From Cochleicola gelatinilyticus (GTDB lineage Bacteria; Bacteroidota; Bacteroidia; Flavobacteriales; Flavobacteriaceae): 64,000 nucleotides of DNA. Location of the stretch: positions 124,001 through 188,000 of the forward strand of contig NZ_LRXL01000052.1 in assembly GCF_001637325.1 (NCBI RefSeq). The letters run 5' to 3'. The translations under genes were made by a program, and so were the position numbers. Shown here piece by piece: positions 33,321 to 42,967 of the stretch (the first letter of the stretch is position 1; every line of letters begins with the position of its first letter). The notes beneath the pieces were generated by a model. That model ran no database searches and was not told the origin of the DNA. It was given only the letters and a program-made list of their open reading frames with translations.

Positions 33321-34886
33321 CTAGTTATTATCCCAGAATAATTTACTTTTAATAGTATCTCCATCACTTAAACCTGAAACAGCAGCTTGTCTGTTAGCAG
33401 CATTAAGGTTCTGTAAGAATACTGGATAAGTAATTCTAAAAGGAAGGTCTGTAGCATTTAATAATGCATTAAATGTATAGCTTGTAATTCCCGCTGGCTG
33501 TTGGTTTGGTGGAAGAGGGAAAGTTTCTCCTGGCAATAATAAAATATCATCGTTAGGGAAACCAGTTCTTCTGTACTCAGCCCAAGCTTCGTGTCCTTGC
33601 ATATAAAGAGCAACATACTTTTGTGTTAGTACGTTTTCTTGGTTAGCACCAGGAAGAGACCCTACGAAAGCATCGATGTCAGCAGAAGCCACACCCCATT
33701 TTTGCATAGAAGCTCTTACTCCATTTTCGTATTCTGATTGACTAAATCCGTTGTTCTCAGATAAAAGGAAGGCAACTTCCGCATATTCCATTAATACTTC
33801 TTGGTATGTTGGAGTTATGATCTTTGAACTAGGATATGAATACGTACTATTAGGAATCTGATTTAAGAATTGACATGCGTAAGGCACTCCTTCATAATCA
33901 TCGAAATTTGTACTTGCTTCGTAAGTATCATTTTTAACTTGATTGATACTTGCACTAATAGGTGCTGCCATTTCAAATAATCTAGGATCTGGAGAGAAGT
34001 TTCCTGTTTCTCCTTGTAATAAATCTACGAATGGTGCAGCTACAGCGAAATCTGTTCTACTGATATATGCAACCCACCAAGGTGACCCATTTAAATCATT
34101 GTCTTCATAGAAGTGAGCAGCATTATCGTCGTTAGAAGTCATTACACCATCACTAATTGCAGCATTAATTGCAGCAGTATTACCACTACGAGTAGCAATA
34201 CGTAATATTAATGAGTTAGCGAATTTCTTCCATTTCGTAGCATCACCATTAAAGATGTTATCACCACTTGTGAAAACTGGAGCGCTTTCAACAATCATGT
34301 CTGCTGATTCACGTAACTCTTTTAAGATGTCAGTGTAAATCGCTTCTTGTGTTGCGAAAACAGGTGATAAAAATTCACTTGCATTAAGTGCTTGAAACTC
34401 AGCGTTTTCAGGTGAACCGTAAGAGTAGTAAGGTACATCTCCATACGTGTCTGTTAAACGGTGAAATAAGTACGCTAGCATAATTCTACAAGCAGCAATT
34501 TGGTTATTGTTATTTCCGACAGCCGATGCATCACCTGCTGTAGTTTCATCTGCATTAATTTCGATGATAGACTTTAAATCGGTTCCAACAAGATAAGACA
34601 CTGTATAAATGTTCTCTGCTGTAGCTTCTCTAAATGCATATCGATCTTCGTCTCCGTATGCAGTTTGTCCCCAATATTCTACCCAGTCTAAAGACATACG
34701 TCCATTGTTAAATGAACTACGCATATTGTCCATATACTGCTTTGTTGCAGAATTGAAAACGGTATTTGTAGGAACCACCTCTGGCTCGTTCGGGTTAGTG
34801 TTAATATCTTCAATTCCGTCGCTGCATGACATAAAGCAGGATGCAATTGCAAACATTAAACTAGCAATTATTATGTTCTTTTTCAT
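33321..34886 (-). CDS. SusD/RagB-family outer-membrane lipoprotein
   Basis: A 521-residue surface lipoprotein that captures nutrients for its SusC partner. Lipoprotein signal FMSCSDG (Cys about 21), then DINTNPNEP, the usual start of the mature SusD-like_2 branch, and TPR-like helices with binding loops. The end matches the family (RITYPVFLQNLNAANRQAAV). It directly follows the SusC gene (4-base gap). No glycosidase or other enzyme is encoded nearby, so the substrate (glycan, peptide or other) is not indicated. Confidence 0.93.
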   Translation of the reverse strand: MKKNIIIASLMFAIASCFMSCSDGIEDINTNPNEPEVVPTNTVFNSATKQYMDNMRSSFNNGRMSLDWVEYWGQTAYGDEDRYAFREATAENIYTVSYLVGTDLKSIIEINADETTAGDASAVGNNNNQIAACRIMLAYLFHRLTDTYGDVPYYSYGSPENAEFQALNASEFLSPVFATQEAIYTDILKELRESADMIVESAPVFTSGDNIFNGDATKWKKFANSLILRIATRSGNTAAINAAISDGVMTSNDDNAAHFYEDNDLNGSPWWVAYISRTDFAVAAPFVDLLQGETGNFSPDPRLFEMAAPISASINQVKNDTYEASTNFDDYEGVPYACQFLNQIPNSTYSYPSSKIITPTYQEVLMEYAEVAFLLSENNGFSQSEYENGVRASMQKWGVASADIDAFVGSLPGANQENVLTQKYVALYMQGHEAWAEYRRTGFPNDDILLLPGETFPLPPNQQPAGITSYTFNALLNATDLPFRITYPVFLQNLNAANRQAAVSGLSDGDTIKSKLFWDNN

Positions 34887-34890
34887 TATT

Positions 34891-37800
34891 TTAAAATTTT
34901 AATTCTACATTAAATCCTATTGTTCTAGTTGAAGGTAATGATCCACCTTCAGCTCCTTGAATATTTCCACTACCAGAACTAGCAACTTCAGGATCGAAAT
35001 CGTCATTGTCAAGACCCCAAACAGCTAAGTTACGACCAAAAGCATTAATTCTAACTGAATCTAATTGATCATTGAACCATTTAGCAGGAAGAGTATAACC
35101 TAATGTAACTTCACGAAGTTTTACATAACTAGCGTCAAATACGTTAAAGGCGTCAATACCACCGAAACCATATGTTTGAAAGTGAGATTGTGCAGAAACA
35201 ACCTGTGTGTTAGCTTGTGTATTTTCAACTGTATATGTTCCGTCGTCGTTAAAAGTAACATCTGCAGTCACACCGTCTAATACGATACCTTCTTCACGAA
35301 TATTTCCAGCTGCTGTAGCTTCTAAAATACCTGAAGAGTGTCCCCAGAAGTTAGTAAGTGAACGGTAAGCTCCACCTTTTTGAATATCTACAAGTACTCC
35401 TAAATTAATTCCTTTGTAAGAGAATGTATTTCGGATACCCATGTTGTAATCTGGAGTTACTGTTCCAAGATCTTCCTGTTCTACAGTAGAAAGGTATGTT
35501 CCTGTGGCAGCATCAACAACTCTATTTCCATTGTCATCAAATACAAAGTTTGTTCCTCTAATTACTCCGTAAGGTTCTCCAACTACTGCGTTTAATGATA
35601 CTCCGTTAAAAGTATAGTTAGCAATGTTTAATGAAGATACTCCTGGAAGTAAGCTAAGAAGCTCATTCTCATTCTTTGCAAAGTTCCAAGTGATGTCCCA
35701 GTTAAAGTCTTCCGTTTGAATTGGAGTAATATTAACAAGAGCCTCGATACCTTTGTTAGATAAACTTCCTGCATTTGCGAAAGTTGCATTAAATCCTGAT
35801 GAAGGATCTACATCTACTGGAGTAATAAGATCTTCAGTAAGTTCATCATAATACGTTACATCAAAACTGAATCTTCTTTTAAAGAAAGACATTTCCAAAC
35901 CTATTTCATAAGTTCTTTTGTTTTCAGGTTGAAGAAATTGGTTTTTGTTTGTATTTGGATTACTGAATCGAATTACACCATTAAAAGAAGTATTTGCTCC
36001 GAAAGAGTTAATTAAGTTGTAAGGTCCTAAATCATTACCAACCTCAGCATAACCTCCACGTAATTTACCAAATGATAACCAGTCTGCATCAATTAAAGAT
36101 GAGAATACAAAACTTAAGTTAGCAGAAGGATAAAAGAAGCTGTTGTTTTCTTCAGGTAAAGCTGAAGACCAGTCATTTCTAGCAGTAACACCTAAGTATA
36201 CAAAGTTGTTAAAACCAAATGATGCAGAACCAAATACACTGTTTACTCGTTTCTTAGAATCGAATTCAGTAACAGTAGCGTCATTCACAGAGTTTCCTAA
36301 GTTGTAAATTCCTGGCACTACTAATCCACCTTGTGTAGTTGCAGCTAGAATATGAGTTTCATCATTTCTTCTATTGGTTCCCACGAAAGCATTTAAACTA
36401 AATTTATCATCTAAGAACGTATCATCATAGTGTAAACGAGCTTCGTAGTTAATCTCTTGAACTTGTCGAGCGTTTTCAGTATGTTGAGATTGTTGTGTAG
36501 ATATTTCACTAATAACAATATTGTTATTAATACGTAAGTTATAAGTATCTGCGTAAATCTTTCCAGTTGCATATAACTTATCACTAATATCATACTTTAA
36601 ACCAACATTACCAAACCAACGAGTTCTCTTGTCTGTTGCAATGTTTCTATTAACAATCCAGTAGGGGTTGTCAGTATATCTTGCACGTGGATCATCGAAA
36701 GCATCTCTGTTCCATGTTCTTTGCGTACCATCAGGTAATACGAAATTCTTCAATCGGTCGTAATCTAATGATGTTTGACCAAATTGGTAAAATTGAAGTA
36801 TTACACTGTTAGAACCGTATCCAGTTTCTGGTCTGTTAAAACCGTCAGTAATGGTAAAGTTTACACCAGCATCAATTTTAATACGATCTGTAATTTGAGA
36901 ACTTCCTTGGAAGTTAACCGTGTTTTTATCTAACTCTGAGTTAGGTACAATACCTTGAATCTGTGTATTGTTTACAGATAAACGCATTTGAGAATCTTCA
37001 GTACCTTGTGTGAAAGCAATACCGTTATTCAATGCTATACCAGTATTAAAGAATGTAGAAGCGTCATTTTCAGGATATTTCCATTCTCTTGGAGTTAAGA
37101 AATCTTCTGGAAATTCTGGATCGAAAGCATCCCAGTGAAGTACTTGTTGTCCTGCATAACGAGGTCCCCAAGATTCATCAGTACCATAATCAACAATGTT
37201 GTAATCTGTACCGCCAATGTTTGCAGTAGCAAAATCAACCTGTCCAATAGTACCAGGGTCACCACCTCCACCACCATACTTCTTCTGTACAGAAGGAAGA
37301 ATGTTGATTGTTTCAAAAGATACACCAGAATTTACGGTTACTTGACCTTTTCCTTTTTTACCTTTTTTAGTAGTAATTAAAATAACACCATTAATACCAC
37401 GGTTACCATACAGCGCTGCTGCAGATCCACCTTTAAGTACGTTTACACTTTCGATATCATCTGGGTTAATGTCAAAACTTGAATCACCATAATCACGACC
37501 ACCACTTCCTACTTGAGTAGTAGTGCTGTTTACGTTATCGTTTCGAATTGGGATACCATCAACAACAATTAAAGGACGGTTGTCTTGAGTTACCGAACTC
37601 GCACCTCTAATAAGGATACGTGTAGACCCACCGAGGTTACTTGAATTGTTAGTTACTTGAACACCCGCAACTTTTCCAGAAAGTGAGCTAATAGCATTTT
37701 GTGGACGAGTAACATTTAATTCTTCACTGTCAACTTGCTGAGTTGCATAACCAAGAGATTTTTTCTCTCTAGAAACACCAAGTGCAGTAATTACAACTTC

Positions 37801-38106
37801 ATTAAGTGCTTCTCCTTCTTCCAAGGTGATGTCCATAACATTGCTTGCACCAACTACTGCTTCTTGTGAAGAATAGCCAATATAGCTATATGCTAAAGTT
37901 TCACCTACAGATGCAGTGATACTATAATTACCATCAAAGTCTGTCTGAGTTCCATTACTGGTTCCTTTAACGATGATGTTTACTCCAAGTAACGGTATTC
38001 CAGAGTTATCTGTTACCGTTCCTGTGATTGCCTTTTCCTGCGCAAATGCCGTTTGAACTAAAGTCAAACACAACACTACAAGCAGAAGTTTAAGTTTTTG
38101 TCTCAT
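34891..38106 (-). CDS. SusC/RagA-family TonB-dependent transporter
   Basis: A 1071-residue outer-membrane transporter. Signal peptide (about 1-22, AFAQ), CarboxypepD_reg-like domain (ITGTVTDNSGIPLLGVNIIVKG), TonB-box region, plug domain with the SusC hallmark LKGGSAAALYGNRGINGVILITTKKG, and a 22-strand barrel to the C-terminal Phe. It imports the ligand bound by SusD with energy from TonB. A TAnnTTTG element lies 25 bases before the ATG. Confidence 0.95.
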   Translation of the reverse strand: MRQKLKLLLVVLCLTLVQTAFAQEKAITGTVTDNSGIPLLGVNIIVKGTSNGTQTDFDGNYSITASVGETLAYSYIGYSSQEAVVGASNVMDITLEEGEALNEVVITALGVSREKKSLGYATQQVDSEELNVTRPQNAISSLSGKVAGVQVTNNSSNLGGSTRILIRGASSVTQDNRPLIVVDGIPIRNDNVNSTTTQVGSGGRDYGDSSFDINPDDIESVNVLKGGSAAALYGNRGINGVILITTKKGKKGKGQVTVNSGVSFETINILPSVQKKYGGGGGDPGTIGQVDFATANIGGTDYNIVDYGTDESWGPRYAGQQVLHWDAFDPEFPEDFLTPREWKYPENDASTFFNTGIALNNGIAFTQGTEDSQMRLSVNNTQIQGIVPNSELDKNTVNFQGSSQITDRIKIDAGVNFTITDGFNRPETGYGSNSVILQFYQFGQTSLDYDRLKNFVLPDGTQRTWNRDAFDDPRARYTDNPYWIVNRNIATDKRTRWFGNVGLKYDISDKLYATGKIYADTYNLRINNNIVISEISTQQSQHTENARQVQEINYEARLHYDDTFLDDKFSLNAFVGTNRRNDETHILAATTQGGLVVPGIYNLGNSVNDATVTEFDSKKRVNSVFGSASFGFNNFVYLGVTARNDWSSALPEENNSFFYPSANLSFVFSSLIDADWLSFGKLRGGYAEVGNDLGPYNLINSFGANTSFNGVIRFSNPNTNKNQFLQPENKRTYEIGLEMSFFKRRFSFDVTYYDELTEDLITPVDVDPSSGFNATFANAGSLSNKGIEALVNITPIQTEDFNWDITWNFAKNENELLSLLPGVSSLNIANYTFNGVSLNAVVGEPYGVIRGTNFVFDDNGNRVVDAATGTYLSTVEQEDLGTVTPDYNMGIRNTFSYKGINLGVLVDIQKGGAYRSLTNFWGHSSGILEATAAGNIREEGIVLDGVTADVTFNDDGTYTVENTQANTQVVSAQSHFQTYGFGGIDAFNVFDASYVKLREVTLGYTLPAKWFNDQLDSVRINAFGRNLAVWGLDNDDFDPEVASSGSGNIQGAEGGSLPSTRTIGFNVELKF

Positions 38107-38130
38107 AAATATTATTTTTGTTAAGTTTTA

Positions 38131-38138
38131 CAAATCTA
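38131..38138 (-). promoter_or_regulatory. Promoter -7 element for the SusC/SusD operon
   Basis: TAGATTTG on the minus strand (matches TAnnTTTG), 25 bases before the SusC ATG. No clear -33 TTG at the usual distance. Confidence 0.5.
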
Positions 38139-38182
38139 TTCAAATAAATGAGTTAATTAAAAGTTTTAGCAGATTCTATTTG

Positions 38183-38197
38183 TTAACATTATGTTAA
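38183..38197. promoter_or_regulatory. Inverted repeat upstream of the SusC promoter
   Basis: TTAACAT-T-ATGTTAA, 7-bp arms around one base, some 50 bases upstream of the SusC -7 element. An activator site is possible, since the location is too far upstream for simple repression. The remainder of 38139-38437 is AT-rich and holds nothing else I can name. Confidence 0.35.
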
Positions 38198-38458
38198 AAT
38201 AAACGCAACATGTTAATTGCTATTTTAATAAATTACTGTTAATTTTATTTGAAAGTATTGAAGTATTTCAAAAGTAAATAATTAACTTCACAATACTGGC
38301 ATGAGTTGACAAAAAATATTCCTTAGTTTATCGTTTGTTCTGATTGAAAGCGTATAATTTCCATGTTTTAACATTATAGGGTCTAATTAACGTTTCTATT
38401 AGTTTTTAATTAAGGTAAACTGGAGTGTTTATATTACATGATTTTAAATCAATATATA

Positions 38459-38989
38459 ATGAATAAAATTTTAGGAATTAGCTCCAGAATTAATCACCCC
38501 GAGTATGGTAAAGGAGTAATTACAAATGTTACCGCAACAATGTATTGGGTAACTTTTATAGAAAACGGACTTGAAACTATCGAAATAGATTCTGATTTTG
38601 AAATTATCGAAGCTGCAGAGGACGATGTAGATACTGTGAGTTTCTATGAAGTTGAAAAGAGTCTTCGGGAAATTTTAAAAAGATGGAGTGATGTTAGTGA
38701 AATTGTTCCTATCGCAGAGAAATATAGAGGCGGTACTCTTACGCTTCAGCCGAAAGATGTTTCATTGTCTTCTAAAGAAATTCCCATAAATACATTTTTT
38801 CATAAAATTGTGATGTTGCGCGACCGGCTTCGGGTAATGGAACAAAAAATAAATAGCAACAAAAAATTAGAAGATCAAGATAAAATAGAGCTTCAACAAT
38901 ATATTACTCGTTGTTACGGAAGCCTTACTACCTTTAATGTGTTGTTTAAAAACAATTCTCAAAATTTTAAGGGGGATTCTAGTAAATAA
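38459..38989 (+). CDS. Hypothetical cytosolic protein
   Basis: About 176 residues, not recognised. The N-terminus (SSRINHPEYGKGVITNV) resembles a small SH3-like beta domain in which a 'YGKGVI' turn precedes a strand, as seen in some DNA- or RNA-handling proteins; the rest is helical and charged. No signal or membrane span. I chose MNKILG at 38459; the upstream ATG at 38438 adds seven residues. It is followed by the Bax inhibitor-like gene after 50 bases on the same strand. Confidence 0.65.
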   Translation: MNKILGISSRINHPEYGKGVITNVTATMYWVTFIENGLETIEIDSDFEIIEAAEDDVDTVSFYEVEKSLREILKRWSDVSEIVPIAEKYRGGTLTLQPKDVSLSSKEIPINTFFHKIVMLRDRLRVMEQKINSNKKLEDQDKIELQQYITRCYGSLTTFNVLFKNNSQNFKGDSSK

Positions 38990-39039
38990 TATCTTTAAAA
39001 TCTATACCTTATTATTTAGCACCAAATATTTTTTTAAAA

Positions 39040-39750
39040 ATGGAAGAATTACAATCACCATCGCAACCATTAGCAGTCTCTTTACTTACAGATGAAAAAA
39101 GAGTTGCGTTTTACCGTAAAACGTATACACATCTGGCATTGGCAGTATTGCTTTTTATTTTGGTTGAAACGATGTTCTTTCAAATTCCTTGGGTTTTGGA
39201 GTTTGCACTTTCACTTACCGATGGTTGGTTGTGGTTGCTCATGCTAGGAGGATTTATGTTAATTACAAATTACGCTGAGAAAATGGCACTTCAAAGCCAC
39301 GATACAAATAAGCAGTATCTAGCATTGCTCCTATACGTAGTTGCTGAAGCATTTATATTTATTCCGTTAATCTTTATGGCGATGATCATGGCCGAAGATG
39401 GTGGATTAGAGATTCTTAATCAAGCTGCTATTTTAACTCTTTCGCTATTTTCAGGATTATCAGCTGTAGTTTTATTAACCAAGAAAGATTTTTCATTTTT
39501 AAAATCAATACTTGCAATTGGTTTTTTCATTGCCTTGGGACTTATTGTTGCAGGAGTTCTATTTGGTTTTAATTTAGGATTGTGGTTTAGCGTGGGAATG
39601 GTCATTCTTGCATCCGGATCCATTCTGTATCAAACCTCGAATATGGTACATAAATACAGCGAAGATCAATACGTAGCAGCTTCATTAGGATTGTTTGCGT
39701 CACTCATGTTATTGTTCTGGTATATTTTAAGTATACTTTCCCGAGATTAA
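39040..39750 (+). CDS. Bax inhibitor-1 family membrane protein
   Basis: A 236-residue inner-membrane protein with seven hydrophobic segments, starting FYRKTYTHLALAVLLFILVE. The pattern of loops and the C-terminal YEDQYVAAS-like stretch (HKYSEDQYVAASLGLFASLM) matches the BI-1/YccA/YbhL family. These proteins act as leak channels or protease modulators in the membrane; the role in this organism is unknown. The gene starts after an AT-rich spacer of 50 bases. Confidence 0.8.
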   Translation: MEELQSPSQPLAVSLLTDEKRVAFYRKTYTHLALAVLLFILVETMFFQIPWVLEFALSLTDGWLWLLMLGGFMLITNYAEKMALQSHDTNKQYLALLLYVVAEAFIFIPLIFMAMIMAEDGGLEILNQAAILTLSLFSGLSAVVLLTKKDFSFLKSILAIGFFIALGLIVAGVLFGFNLGLWFSVGMVILASGSILYQTSNMVHKYSEDQYVAASLGLFASLMLLFWYILSILSRD

Positions 39751-39851
39751 TATGATCTAGAGCATACTAAATAACAGGCTAATTCGTTATTGTTCAGCGC
39801 ATAAAGATTGTTCTAAAATTATTGCTATCTTAACAATCCCAAATACTGAAA

Positions 39852-40685
39852 ATGCTAGTACAATCACCGGACGAAAATATAGCTTGGTTGGCACCTTATG
39901 CTTACACTATTGTAATTATAGGCTTTGCTTTCGTTTTTTTTAGAGTGTTTGAAAGTTTGTATGCTGAAAATTACAACCGTCCGCTGTTCCGACATTATCT
40001 TGTTCATAAAAAATTAAATAAGGAACAGGTAGAAATTCTGAAGAATAACTTTTCTTTCTACGGGATGCTTTCAAAAAAATACCAGCGCCAATTTCAGCAT
40101 CGGGTAGCTTCATTTTTAAATCGAAAAAAATTTGTTGGTAGAGAAGGAGTGGAGACTTCAGAAGAAATGAAAGTTCTTATCGCTGCCGCAGGTTGTATGC
40201 TTAGCTTCGGTAGACAAAATTACGAGTACTCACTAATTGAAACTATTCTAATATATCCTGACAAATTTTATAGTGCAGCAAACGATTCGTATCACAAAGG
40301 CGAGTTCAATCCCAAAGAAAAGTCATTAGTGCTTTCTTGGAAACACTTCGAAGATGGGTATAAAATTTCAAACGATAATTATAATTTAGGTATTCATGAA
40401 TTTATGCACGCCATGCAATTAGAAGCGCGGCAAAGTGGAGATCCCGACTCGGCGCGTTTTATAAAACAATTTCACAACATTCTAAAACAATTAACCGATC
40501 AAGATGTAAAAGATAAGTTGGATGAAACGCGATATTTTAGAGCGTATGCATTTACCAATCAGTATGAATTTATGGCAGTTCTCGCAGAATATTTTATTGA
40601 GTCACCTCAAGATTTTAAAACACATTTTCCGAAATTATACACACACACCCAAGATTTGCTAAATTTCCGTTTTGCGGGGTATTAA
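39852..40685 (+). CDS. M90-type zinc peptidase (MtfA-like)
   Basis: A 277-residue protein with one N-terminal transmembrane helix (about 15-35) and an MtfA-like zinc peptidase domain. The zinc motif HEFMH is at residues 182-186, and EYFIESP near the C-terminus could supply the third ligand Glu. MtfA in E. coli binds the repressor Mlc and is a peptidase; whether that role is shared here is unknown. It is convergent with the YpdA-like gene, and the two stop codons share TTAA. Confidence 0.8.
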   Translation: MLVQSPDENIAWLAPYAYTIVIIGFAFVFFRVFESLYAENYNRPLFRHYLVHKKLNKEQVEILKNNFSFYGMLSKKYQRQFQHRVASFLNRKKFVGREGVETSEEMKVLIAAAGCMLSFGRQNYEYSLIETILIYPDKFYSAANDSYHKGEFNPKEKSLVLSWKHFEDGYKISNDNYNLGIHEFMHAMQLEARQSGDPDSARFIKQFHNILKQLTDQDVKDKLDETRYFRAYAFTNQYEFMAVLAEYFIESPQDFKTHFPKLYTHTQDLLNFRFAGY

Positions 40686-41674
40686 TTTTCTTTTTTGGCA
40701 ATGTCTGAAGCAATAATATCTGCGTGTATTGTTGAATTTTCGATAAACCATTTATGGGTTTCCATTCCTCCGCAAATTACACCAGCAAGATAGATTCCTT
40801 TTACATTCGATTCCATGGTTTTTGGATTGTACTTCGGAATTTTTTTTCCGTCATTAGAAAGCTCGATTCCAATAGACTCTAAAAACGAGAAATTAGGTTG
40901 ATATCCTGTAAGAGCAATCACGAAATCATTTTTAATACTGAAAGATTTTTCTGAAGAAGTAAGTGTAATTTCGTTTTCCGTAATTTCTGAAACTGTTGTG
41001 TTAAAATACGCCTTAATACTCCCTTCTTCAATCCGATTTTCGATATCGGGTTTTACCCAGTATTTTACACGATCCCCAATAGAATCACCCCGAACAATCA
41101 TAGTAACATCACCTCCTTTTCTCCAGATTTCTAGAGCCGCATCTACAGCCGAATTACTAGCGCCAATTACAGCGACCTTCTGAAGAATATATGGGTGTGC
41201 TTCTTTATAGTAGTGAGTTACTTTTGGTAACGATTCTCCAGGAACGTTAAGTTGCTTCGGAAGATCATAAAAGCCTGTACTAACAACGATATTTTTGGCG
41301 GAATATGTATGTAAAGTACCGGCGCTATTTTGGGTCTTTGTAGTTGCAAAAAAATGAGCTTCTTTTTTTTCTAAAGAGATTACTTTTTCATAAAGTCTTA
41401 TGGTAAGTTCGTTGTTAGTGGCAACTCTTCGGTAATACTCTAATGCCTCGTCACGATCTGGCTTAGGTTGGTTGCTAATAAAAGGAATATGGTCTATTTC
41501 GAGCTTTTCCGAAGTAGAGAAAAACCGCATGTTTAATGGATAATTATAAAGTGAATTGGTAAGTGCACCTTTTTCAATTACCACATACGTTAGCCTCTTT
41601 TTTTTGCAAGCTAAAGCACAGGCTATGCCTATAGGTCCTGCGCCAATAATAAGCACATCTTTTTGAATATTCAT
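40682..41674 (-). CDS. YpdA-like FAD/NADPH disulfide reductase
   Basis: A 330-residue flavoprotein. FAD-binding Rossmann motif GAGPIGIACALAC (11-23), NADPH motif GASNSAVDAALEIW, and the ending GIYLAGVICGGMETHKWFIENS typical of YpdA. There is no CxxC redox pair, as in YpdA. YpdA enzymes reduce bacillithiol disulfide; some Bacteroidota make bacillithiol. A TATCTTTA sequence (minus strand, 41680-41687) just upstream of the ATG could be its promoter. The stop overlaps that of the convergent peptidase gene. Confidence 0.85.
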   Translation of the reverse strand: MNIQKDVLIIGAGPIGIACALACKKKRLTYVVIEKGALTNSLYNYPLNMRFFSTSEKLEIDHIPFISNQPKPDRDEALEYYRRVATNNELTIRLYEKVISLEKKEAHFFATTKTQNSAGTLHTYSAKNIVVSTGFYDLPKQLNVPGESLPKVTHYYKEAHPYILQKVAVIGASNSAVDAALEIWRKGGDVTMIVRGDSIGDRVKYWVKPDIENRIEEGSIKAYFNTTVSEITENEITLTSSEKSFSIKNDFVIALTGYQPNFSFLESIGIELSNDGKKIPKYNPKTMESNVKGIYLAGVICGGMETHKWFIENSTIHADIIASDIAKKEN

Positions 41675-41739
41675 AGTCGTAAAGATACGAAAACGAGAAG
41701 GGAATTTAAGAACGGATATGCATCCGTTTAAACAGCTAT

Positions 41740-42396
41740 TTAAGAGACGATCTCTTTTAAATTTTGTATTGTCTCTACTGGATCTTTAGCGCCAAAAACA
41801 TAACTTCCTGCAACTAAAACATCGGCACCAGCTTCTTTGAGATCTTTAGCATTTTTATTAGTAACTCCGCCATCAATTTCAATTTTTGTAGTAGCTCCTT
41901 TAGAATCGATAAGTGCTTTTAGTTGCCGTACTTTATGGTACGTATTCTCTATAAAACTTTGTCCACCAAACCCAGGGTTCACACTCATTAAACATACGAG
42001 ATCTATGTCTTGTATTGTATCTTCAAGTAACGAAATATTAGTGTGCGGATTTAAAGCAACACCAGCTTGCATTCCTTCTGCTTTAATGGCCTGTAAGGTA
42101 CGGTGTAAATGAGTGCATGCCTCATAATGTACGGTAAGAATGTTGGCTCCTAGACCAGCAAATGTTTTAATATACCTGTCGGGATCAACAATCATAAGAT
42201 GTACATCGACCGTTTTAGTTGCATGTTTAGAAATAGCTTTCAAGACAGGCATTCCAAAGGAAATATTCGGCACAAAAACACCGTCCATGATATCAATGTG
42301 AAACCAATCAGCCTCACTGTTATTAACCATTTCGATATCGCGTTGTAAATTTGCAAAATCGGCTGCAAGAATAGAAGGGGCAATAAGAGTGCTCAT
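41740..42396 (-). CDS. rpe: Ribulose-phosphate 3-epimerase
   Basis: A 218-residue TIM-barrel enzyme that interconverts ribulose 5-phosphate and xylulose 5-phosphate in the pentose phosphate pathway. Typical motifs: APSILAADFANL (start), HIDIMDGVFVPNISFG, VNPGFGGQSFI and the phosphate-binding end ADVLVAGSYVFG. Full length. It is cotranscribed with a BLUF gene 3 bases upstream. Confidence 0.96.
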   Translation of the reverse strand: MSTLIAPSILAADFANLQRDIEMVNNSEADWFHIDIMDGVFVPNISFGMPVLKAISKHATKTVDVHLMIVDPDRYIKTFAGLGANILTVHYEACTHLHRTLQAIKAEGMQAGVALNPHTNISLLEDTIQDIDLVCLMSVNPGFGGQSFIENTYHKVRQLKALIDSKGATTKIEIDGGVTNKNAKDLKEAGADVLVAGSYVFGAKDPVETIQNLKEIVS

Positions 42397-42399
42397 AGT

Positions 42400-42798
42400 T
42401 TACATTAAAAATGGTTTAAGTAATCCCAAAATAATTTCAGAGTCTGGAAGCGAGTTTTTAGAAGCTTCTAAATAACGTTCAACATTGTTAAGGTCCTCTG
42501 AATTCTGTACGATACTAAAACCTGATTTATATTCTGCAAAAGTACGTTTTTCGATCTTTTTATCTAGTATAATAAATATACTATTATGACGATCGTCTAT
42601 TTTAATTTTTGTGTATAACGTTTTTAAAGCTTCTTTGTCTCCTTCAAGGATCTGAAAAAAATTCCCCGATTCGTACAACAATATCCCTGTAATATCTAGT
42701 TGGGTATTGTTGTGAACTGTTGTTGTAAATAACTGTTCTAATGCTTTTTTTTCAAGAGGTATAGTGGAATTACTAAAGTAGCATATAGTATAAGACAT
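42400..42798 (-). CDS. BLUF-domain blue-light sensor
   Basis: A 132-residue single-domain flavin photoreceptor. BLUF features: CYFSNS near the start with the conserved Tyr, HNNTQLDITGILLY with the flavin-contacting Asn, and NFFQILEGD with the conserved Gln. No output domain is attached, so signalling must go through a partner. The gene lies 3 bases before rpe. A TATCTTTA sequence (minus strand, 42822-42829) upstream may be its promoter. Light regulation of sugar metabolism is suggested by position only. Confidence 0.85.
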   Translation of the reverse strand: MSYTICYFSNSTIPLEKKALEQLFTTTVHNNTQLDITGILLYESGNFFQILEGDKEALKTLYTKIKIDDRHNSIFIILDKKIEKRTFAEYKSGFSIVQNSEDLNNVERYLEASKNSLPDSEIILGLLKPFLM

Positions 42799-42857
42799 GC
42801 GTGCTTTTTAAGATTAATGAGTAAAGATACGGTATCCTTTTAATTGAAGATAAAAAA

Positions 42858-42882
42858 AATCTCCGGTAATCAGCCGGAGATT
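42858..42882 (-). terminator. Terminator of rpoD
   Basis: Perfect 9-bp stem AATCTCCGG (42858-42866) / CCGGAGATT (42874-42882), 7-base loop, with a T-run on the minus-strand side. It is 85 bases after the rpoD stop. Confidence 0.8.
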
Positions 42883-42967
42883 CATTCATCAATCAAAAAA
42901 CGAACAGTTTTAATATTTACAAAAGTAAATATCTCATACTGTAAGTTGCCTTACAAGGGAAGGTTCA

